From an uncultured delta proteobacterium (GTDB lineage Bacteria > RBG-13-61-14 > DRUE01): DNA of 13,830 bases. The position numbers and the translations under genes are program-made. Position 1 is the first letter of the stretch; each line of letters starts with the position of its first letter. The notes under the pieces were generated by a model. It was not told the origin of the DNA and did no database searches. It worked only from the letters and a program-made list of their open reading frames with translations. The stretch covers positions 1-13,830 of the forward strand of contig CAIUDS010000813.1 in NCBI GenBank assembly GCA_903897985.1, written 5' to 3'. Shown here piece by piece: positions 6,685 to 13,830 of this stretch.

Positions 6685-8240
6685 TGGTATTCGATGACCT
6701 CGATTTTGGTCTGGCCCACCACCTGCATCAAGCTGATCATGTCGGCGAGATTTCCGGTTTTGAGCCGGATATGGGTGGCGTCCGCGGGGAACTGGTTGAA
6801 GGTGGGGTCCACCCGGACCCATTGGCCGCTTTTGCCGTCCGGCTCGGAGAGGTAGATTTCCGCCCAGGCATGGTAATAGAACCCCTTGATCAGGTAGGCG
6901 TCGGAATAGACCAGGCCGGCGACCATGCGGGTGGGGATGCCCGCGGCGCGACCGAGCGCGGCGAACAGGACTGTGTGTTCCTTGCAGGCGCCCTTTTTGC
7001 GCTTGAGCACCTCCACGGCGCTGGGGATGGTCACCACCAGCGAGTCTTCCACATTCCGGCTCACCCAGGGCACCAGCAGATGCGCCGCTTTCAGCGGGTC
7101 TTTTTCCGCGCCGATAATTTCTTGCGCCTGCTTCTGAATCTCGGGGGCGTCCGACTGGACCTGCCAGTCGGGTTTCAGGTATTGCTCGATTTCCGGATCC
7201 CCGGAAAAGGGCAGCTCGTAATAATGCATGCCGGGTGGAAGGTCCGGGTTGGATATTTCGAGTTCTCTTCCGGACAGGCTCTGGCCGGCGCCGTCCAGGT
7301 CCAGGCCGTCCAGGCTCGGCCCCTTGATCCTCACTTTCAGGTATTTCACCTGCCTCGGGTTCTCGAAGTAGCGGTCGCTCGGGACGGCGAGCGCGCTGAT
7401 CAGATCGGGATTGAGACCGGCCGAGGTGTCGGAAAGCAGTCCGAGCGCGGTCTCGCGGTCAATCTTAAGGGCGCTGAACCCGCTGGGGTGCCATTCCTTG
7501 ACCACATCCCCGGCCTCGGTGATCCAGAGGTATTCGGTCTGGCCGCGGAAGGTCTCGGAAACCTTGAAGGCGTCCACCTCCCCGGCCGGCAGCTTCACCT
7601 TTTCCGTGTTTCCGACTTTCATGGTCACCAGATCGAAGGTCTGGGTGAGCGGCTCGAACACCGGCACGCTCAGCTTGAGTCCGGTTTTGATCCCCTGCTG
7701 CCGCAGCTTTTCCGCGAGCACCGGCTCGGTGTAAAGATAGGGCGGCTGGGAGAGCGGAATTTCGCGCGTGACTTTTTGGCCGCCGGTGCGGATGACGACT
7801 TTCATTTTATTGTCCATCCGCTGGGCCCTTGCCGAGAAATCGGCCGCGGCCGAGTTCATGTCGAATTCGAGGGTGGAGACCGCCCAGTCGAGGTCGAGCC
7901 GGCCTTTCATGAACACGCGCATATCGGAGACCTGCCCGAGCAGGTTGACGCGCAGGACCATTTCATCGGTGAGGAAATATTCATTGCCGCGCGGCTGGAT
8001 CACGAGGTGGTTGTAACCGATGGGCGTGTCCTTCTGATAAAAGCCCATCCACTCCTCGGTCAGGCCCGTGAGCTGGACCTGGTTGAGGCCGGAGGCTAGG
8101 CGGGGTTTTTGTTCGAGGAAATAGCGGGTGAAGATCAGGCCCCAGACCGCGGCCGCGATCAGGCCCAGGCCGAGCACCCACCAGTTGTTGCGGTCGGTCT
8201 TTCGCGGGATGATCCGGAGCGGCGCCGTATGGTTGCTCAT
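6681..8240 (-). CDS. Membrane-anchored transglutaminase-like protein
   Basis: The gene encodes 519 residues. A single hydrophobic segment (about 20-42, including WWVLGLGLIAAAVWGLIF) after a basic N-terminus suggests a signal anchor that places the rest outside the cytoplasm. The C-terminal part is a transglutaminase core with the triad Cys419 (KGACKEHT), His457 (YYHAWAEIY) and Asp478 (VRVDPTFNQ). Bacterial proteins of this type are mostly of unknown function, and many are expected to be peptidases or amide-modifying enzymes. The middle (about 50-370) is rich in beta-strand pattern and I do not recognise it. I chose ATG 8240 because it has a GGAGGAA ribosome-binding site and a 4-base overlap with the GH20-like gene. 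Upstream codons in the same frame fall inside that gene. The following ABC ATPase gene also overlaps by 4 bases, which hints at shared work at the cell envelope. Confidence 0.88.
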
Positions 8241-10198
8241 AGCAGTTCCTCCAGTCCCATTTCCTTGAGCAGGTTGAACTTGTATTCGGCGAACTCGGGC
8301 GCATCGCGGAACTGCGGCCAGGATTGCATCTTGCCCTGCTCCATGCTGACCAATCGTTTCTGGTATCCTTCCACCACCTTGAGCAGTCGGCGCAAGGCCC
8401 GTTCCAGGCCCCGGGGCTTGGCCTGCTCCAGCCATTTATCGCGCAGGGCCCCGGCGAAATTCTGGAAATAATTGGATAGTTGCCCCACCAATAAAAACAT
8501 CTCCTCTTTTTTAGACGGGTTGGAGAGGATGAGCGGCGCATTTTCCGCGATTAAAAATTTGGTGAACAAAAGCCCCAAACTGTAAATGATCGGTTTCAAG
8601 TCCTGGACCCACTCGATATTTTTGAGTTGGACCAGGCCGGAGGTTATGGTTTCGGCTTCTCTCACGATTTTTAAAAGTTGGTTGGCAACCTCGGCAGCGG
8701 GCAGCGGGGGCAGGTATTGATTGCTGAACAGATCGTCGAGCAGCACGAACAGGGCGGAGCCGCCGAAGAATTTTACCGGCGAGACCACCTGGTTGACGCG
8801 GTCGAACAAGAGGTAAAGCGCCGCGGCCTTGCCGGTCGGGTCGTTGAAGAAGTTGAGCGCGAACTCGGGCGCGAATTGCTCGAGGGTCAGGTCCGAGGGG
8901 CGCCAGCATTGGACTCCGAAATAGCCGATGGCCATGGGCAGGTATCCGAGCAGTTGGATATGGCCGAGGTCGCCCCAGTTGGTGAGCAGGGCGCCTGAAG
9001 CCCCGAGCCTTGCGCCGACCTTGAGAAAATTGCGGTTGTTGAATTCCATGGTCTTATGTTCCGGGAACAGCCGCGCATAGCTCCAGGTGGCGGTGGCCGC
9101 GTAAAATTCCCGGCCGGATTGCGCGATCGTTTTGGTCCTGGTCTCATAGAATTCCTCGGACTCCTGGTTCGAGCTCCCATACTGCCAGTTAATGATGACG
9201 AGGTCCTCGGGCAGTTGCGGCAGCAACTCGGGATGCTCGACAAACATGTCCCCCCAGACCATCATGCGCCGGCCCAGGCCGGAGACGATCCGGTGGAGCT
9301 TGAGCAAATGCTCGAGATAAACCTGCGGGAAAGTTTTGCCATTCCCCATTTCGGGTTTCCATTTCTTCTTGAGGTCAAAGGGCTCGTCGCACCCGACCAG
9401 GAAATATTTTCCCGGGAAACATTCGGCCTGTTCCTGATAGAGGTCCGCGAGCAGCGGATAAATTTCGTCCTTGCGCGGGTCCAGGCTCCAGAGCAATTGG
9501 TCGTCAAAGGCCAGGTGGCGGTATTTCGGATGGGAAAGGATGCCCCGGAGGTGTCCGAACGACTGCTGCATGGGCACGGCCTCGAGGTAATACTCGCGGC
9601 ACAACTCGAACAGCGTCTTGGCCTCGGCCTGAGTGAAGACATCGTCCAGCTCGGAGATTTCCGGGTGGCGCTCGGAGCCGAAATTGTGTTCGAGGTTGAA
9701 GGTGAGCCAGTTGAGGCGGAAATGGGCGAGGGCCTTGACCAGGCGGTCGAAGCCGGCGAGCGCGAGCACCTGGCCGCGCGAGAGGTCTTGGAGGAACCCG
9801 CGGCGGGGGTAGATGGGAGCGTCAAAAAGCTCGGCCGGCCCGGCCTGGCGCTGGATCATTTCGTGGAGGCTTTGCATGCCGTAAAAAAGTCCGGGACCGC
9901 CCCCGGCGAAAATGGCGACTCGGTTATCGTCCGCGCTCAAGAGATGAGCCTGGGCTTTAAGCTCCGGATCGAGCTGTGACGCCCGGGCCGAAAATTTCTG
10001 TTCGAGGCCCGCCAGTTCGGCCGAGGCCGGCGCCGTGGCCAGAAAGAATTGCTCCCCCTCTTCCAGCCCGATCAGGATGCCGGGAAAGAGTTCCGAGGCC
10101 CGGCGCAGGAGCCGGTCCTTTTCGGACGCGGGCGCCCGCAAAATAATCTTTTCCGGTTTCTTGACCGGCCGCGCAAAATCCTCCGCCTTGATGAACAC
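8237..10198 (-). CDS. Glycoside hydrolase family 20-like protein (beta-N-acetylhexosaminidase fold)
   Basis: The protein has 653 residues. Residues about 1-125 resemble the small alpha/beta domain that precedes the GH20 barrel. The barrel starts with PRRGFLQDLSRGQ (131-143), compare the family's RG-x-x-D-x-SR, and contains FLVGCDEPFDL (266-276). D271-E272 there corresponds to the catalytic Asp-Glu pair of hexosaminidases. Later pieces with WGDMF, NWQYG and TATWSYARLFPEH fit barrel strands and substrate-stacking tryptophans. About 150 C-terminal residues are helical and unassigned. There is no signal peptide, so the protein appears cytoplasmic, possibly acting on imported or recycled amino sugars. 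GTG 10198 follows the uvrB stop with no gap and is preceded by a GGAGGGGGA ribosome-binding site. The reaction is inferred from the fold, and a related clan activity is possible. Confidence 0.82.
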   Translation of the reverse strand: MFIKAEDFARPVKKPEKIILRAPASEKDRLLRRASELFPGILIGLEEGEQFFLATAPASAELAGLEQKFSARASQLDPELKAQAHLLSADDNRVAIFAGGGPGLFYGMQSLHEMIQRQAGPAELFDAPIYPRRGFLQDLSRGQVLALAGFDRLVKALAHFRLNWLTFNLEHNFGSERHPEISELDDVFTQAEAKTLFELCREYYLEAVPMQQSFGHLRGILSHPKYRHLAFDDQLLWSLDPRKDEIYPLLADLYQEQAECFPGKYFLVGCDEPFDLKKKWKPEMGNGKTFPQVYLEHLLKLHRIVSGLGRRMMVWGDMFVEHPELLPQLPEDLVIINWQYGSSNQESEEFYETRTKTIAQSGREFYAATATWSYARLFPEHKTMEFNNRNFLKVGARLGASGALLTNWGDLGHIQLLGYLPMAIGYFGVQCWRPSDLTLEQFAPEFALNFFNDPTGKAAALYLLFDRVNQVVSPVKFFGGSALFVLLDDLFSNQYLPPLPAAEVANQLLKIVREAETITSGLVQLKNIEWVQDLKPIIYSLGLLFTKFLIAENAPLILSNPSKKEEMFLLVGQLSNYFQNFAGALRDKWLEQAKPRGLERALRRLLKVVEGYQKRLVSMEQGKMQSWPQFRDAPEFAEYKFNLLKEMGLEELL

Positions 10199-12220
<2,022 letters not shown>

Positions 12221-12226
12221 TTAATT

Positions 12227-13360
12227 TCAGCGCTTGAGGAAATCGAAGTCCTCGAAATCGGGCAACTCCTGTTTAAGAAAGGCCTTGAGCTTCCTGAGCA
12301 GGCGGACCTCGAGCTGCCGGATGCGCTCGCGGCTGATCGAAAACTTTTCCCCGGCTTCCTGCAGGGTCAGCGGCGTCTCCGCCATCAGGCGCCGGTCGAA
12401 AATGAAAAGCTCCTTTTCCGATTTTTGCGTTACGAGTTGTTTGCGGAACTCCTTGAGCTTGGCCGCGATCAGGTCCCGGAACTCGCTCTCGGCCAGCTTC
12501 TCGACCAGGCTCTCGCCTTCCACCGGGATGGTCGCGCCCAGGGTCTGCTTGCCGTCATCGGTGACCGGGTTTTCCAAAGACTCCTCCGGCGTGTCCATCC
12601 GTATCTCCATCTGCTCCACCTCGGCCTCGGTGGTGGACAGGTTCTTGGCCAGCAGGCTGAGCGTGGGCTTGAACCCGAAGGCCTCCAGCCGTTCCTTTTC
12701 CTTTTTCAGGTTGAAGAACAACTTGCGCTGGGCCTGGGTGGTGCCGATTTTGACCAGGCGGTAGTTGTCCATCAGGAATTTCAGGATGTAGGCCTTGATC
12801 CAGAACGAGGCATAGGTGCTGAATTTGATCTCGCGGTAGGGATCGAATTTTTTCACGCCCTGGAGCAGGCCCAAATTGCCTTCCTGAATCAGGTCCAGGA
12901 GGTCCAGCCAGTGACGCTTATAATCGAGCGCGATCTTGACCACCAACCGGAGGTTTGCCAGCACCAGCCGTTGCGCGGCCTTTTTGTCTCCCTGTTCGCG
13001 GTATCTTTTGGCCAGTTCGATCTCCTGGTCCTGAGTGAGCATCGAATACCGCCGCGCCTCCATCAGGTAAGACTGGAGCGCGTTCAGCTTCTCAAGCTTG
13101 CCCGCCTTCCCCGGCACCGCCAGTTGTTGGCCGGTCCCGGATTCCGCGGGCCCGCGGGGCTCGGCCGAAAGGGGGTCAGCTTCCGGCGCGTCCGGCTTTT
13201 GCGCCGGTTGCGGCGGTCGGCCGCGGCCGGGCCGCCTCGCCTCGCCGTTGGGAGGCTCGTCCGCGCCCGGGGTCTCCGGTCCGGCGCCGAATCGCAGGCC
13301 GGCCTGCGGGTCTTCGGCCTTGTTGCGGGGTCTCGCTTTTTCCGTTTTCATTTCGCGCAT
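12227..13360 (-). CDS. rpoH: RpoH-like (sigma-32 type) RNA polymerase sigma factor
   Basis: The gene encodes 377 residues from ATG 13360. It contains sigma region 1.2 (NALQSYLMEARRYSMLTQDQ), region 2 with RLVVKIALDY, DLIQEGNLGLLQGVKKFDP and FSTYASFWIKAYILKFL, then TTQAQRKLFFNLKKEK, which matches the RpoH box typical of heat-shock sigma factors. Region 3 follows, and then region 4 with a helix-turn-helix (TLQEAGEKFSISRERIRQLE). RpoH-type factors direct polymerase to heat-shock or other stress promoters. An N-terminal extension of about 85 residues rich in Pro, Gly, Ala and Arg precedes region 1.2. The start is uncertain: TTG 13387, ATG 13360 and ATG 13351 are in frame, none with a good ribosome-binding site. 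I chose 13360 because it follows a TATAAT at a reasonable distance. The gene overlaps the upstream frame and lies six bases before uvrB. Confidence 0.92.
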   Translation of the reverse strand: MREMKTEKARPRNKAEDPQAGLRFGAGPETPGADEPPNGEARRPGRGRPPQPAQKPDAPEADPLSAEPRGPAESGTGQQLAVPGKAGKLEKLNALQSYLMEARRYSMLTQDQEIELAKRYREQGDKKAAQRLVLANLRLVVKIALDYKRHWLDLLDLIQEGNLGLLQGVKKFDPYREIKFSTYASFWIKAYILKFLMDNYRLVKIGTTQAQRKLFFNLKKEKERLEAFGFKPTLSLLAKNLSTTEAEVEQMEIRMDTPEESLENPVTDDGKQTLGATIPVEGESLVEKLAESEFRDLIAAKLKEFRKQLVTQKSEKELFIFDRRLMAETPLTLQEAGEKFSISRERIRQLEVRLLRKLKAFLKQELPDFEDFDFLKR

Positions 13361-13790
13361 GTTTATTAGATGTTTGATTATAGCCAAATTCGTCGAGAAA
13401 AGATATAAATTTTTTGGTCCGCAGTTTCAAGCGCGCGGCCTGGCGCAGCTTGCGAAGCGCCGACCCGGCCTTGCGATAGGCGGCGATCCGCGACACCCCC
13501 AGCGCCCGGCCCAGGATCCGGAAGCTCTTCCCCTCCCAGAAATAACCCTCGATCACAAACCGCTCCTCCGGCGAAAGCGCTTTTACCATTTCCGCCAATC
13601 CCAGCAATTCCGCCATCCAATCCATCGGATCAGCCGGGAAAATATCCTGGCTTTCCTCGCACCGCGCCCCCAATTCCTCCGGCGGCAAAAAGTCCTCCCG
13701 CAGATACCCGTCCAGACGCCTCAACTCGCGTTCCAGCTTCGAACAGATTTTAACGCACCCCGATTTCTTCCGGCATCCTTTGCAAAGCAT
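13176..13790 (-). CDS. Cys4 plus sigma-70 region 4-like helix-turn-helix protein
   Basis: The open frame is 204 residues. The N-terminus carries four cysteines spaced C-x2-C-x5-C-x3-C (C3, C6, C12, C16), which could bind zinc or an iron-sulfur cluster. Residues about 72-121 (SPEERFVIEGYFWEGKSF, RALGVSRIAAYRKAGSALRK) resemble the region 4 helix-turn-helix of sigma-70 factors, but no region 2 is present, so it is probably a regulator or an anti/co-sigma-type protein and not a complete sigma factor. A perfect AAGGAGG sits eight bases before ATG 13790. From residue 135 to the stop the frame runs into and overlaps the rpoH-like gene by 185 bases, and its Arg/Pro/Gly-rich tail looks like a shadow of that gene. 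Either the overlap is real, or this contig has an error that removed an earlier stop. Its function is not known to me. Confidence 0.7.
   Translation of the reverse strand: MLCKGCRKKSGCVKICSKLERELRRLDGYLREDFLPPEELGARCEESQDIFPADPMDWMAELLGLAEMVKALSPEERFVIEGYFWEGKSFRILGRALGVSRIAAYRKAGSALRKLRQAARLKLRTKKFISFLDEFGYNQTSNKHARNENGKSETPQQGRRPAGRPAIRRRTGDPGRGRASQRRGEAARPRPTAATGAKAGRAGS
13377..13382 (-). promoter_or_regulatory. TATAAT -10 box before the sigma-factor gene
   Basis: A perfect TATAAT on the minus strand lies 17 bases before ATG 13360, inside an AT-rich pocket of a GC-rich region. I find no good -35 box at 16-18 bases. It could allow the rpoH-like gene to be transcribed separately from its upstream neighbour, perhaps with an activator or an alternative sigma factor. 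It also overlaps the end of the neighbouring frame. Confidence 0.3.
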
Positions 13791-13814
13791 TTCTCTTTCC
13801 TCCTTTCTGTGCGG

Positions 13815-13828
13815 GCGACTTTAGTCGC
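13815..13828. repeat. Small perfect hairpin upstream of the Cys4 gene
   Basis: GCGAC (13815-13819) and GTCGC (13824-13828) pair across a TTTA loop. The hairpin lies 24 bases upstream of the start codon at 13790 and just before the Shine-Dalgarno. It may be the end of a terminator belonging to a gene outside the window, or part of the leader of this operon. No T run is visible on the minus strand after it. Confidence 0.35.
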
Positions 13829-13830
13829 AA

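Overview
The window looks like a piece of a bacterial chromosome, probably from an uncultured or poorly studied lineage. It has two compositionally different parts. Positions about 5930-13800 are GC-rich (for example 40 of 60 bases in 10561-10620) and carry a tightly packed leftward housekeeping cluster. Positions about 120-5740 are AT-rich (for example 17 of 60 bases in 4201-4260) and carry a four-gene leftward operon that reads as a horizontally acquired anti-phage or restriction-type island. The lineage cannot be fixed from this window. An RpoH-type sigma factor, a Cys4 plus sigma-region-4 protein and short TTTAAAAC intergenic repeats would fit a Gram-negative group of the Omnitrophota/PVC or deltaproteobacterial kind, but that is a guess.

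Layout from right to left, which is the direction of transcription. A small Cys4/sigma-70-region-4-like protein (13790) is followed by an RpoH-like sigma factor with a Pro/Gly-rich N-terminal extension, UvrB (nucleotide excision repair), a GH20-like glycosidase domain protein, a membrane-anchored transglutaminase-like protein and an ABC-2-type ATP-binding protein. From the sigma factor to the ABC protein, neighbours are separated by 6 bases or fewer or overlap by 4 bases (ATGA), so this is a single operon-like block. The ABC ATPase also ends in an ATGA whose ATG opens a further frame. That frame soon loses coherence, which suggests that the expected permease gene was cut off where the island joined.

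The island (5741 to 394, minus strand) encodes, in order, a D12-class (Dam-like) adenine-N6 DNA methyltransferase, a ParB/Srx-fold-like protein with an acidic C-terminal half, a SNF2-type DNA translocase/helicase and a protein ending in a DUF3883-like PD-(D/E)XK nuclease-type domain. Spacings are 64 bases, 14 bases and a 4-base GTGA overlap. By analogy with restriction-modification, BREX and DISARM, the methylase would mark self DNA, the SNF2 motor and the ParB-like protein would sense or move along DNA, and the DUF3883 protein would be the effector. I do not recognise this exact four-gene set as a named system. It has no DISARM drmA/B/C, no BREX pglZ/brxC and no type I hsdS/hsdR, and it is the main candidate for something undescribed here.

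The left flank (1-393) has no convincing large gene. It contains octamer repeats, a terminator-like hairpin, a 19-base palindrome and a very short rightward frame with an unusually good ribosome-binding site.
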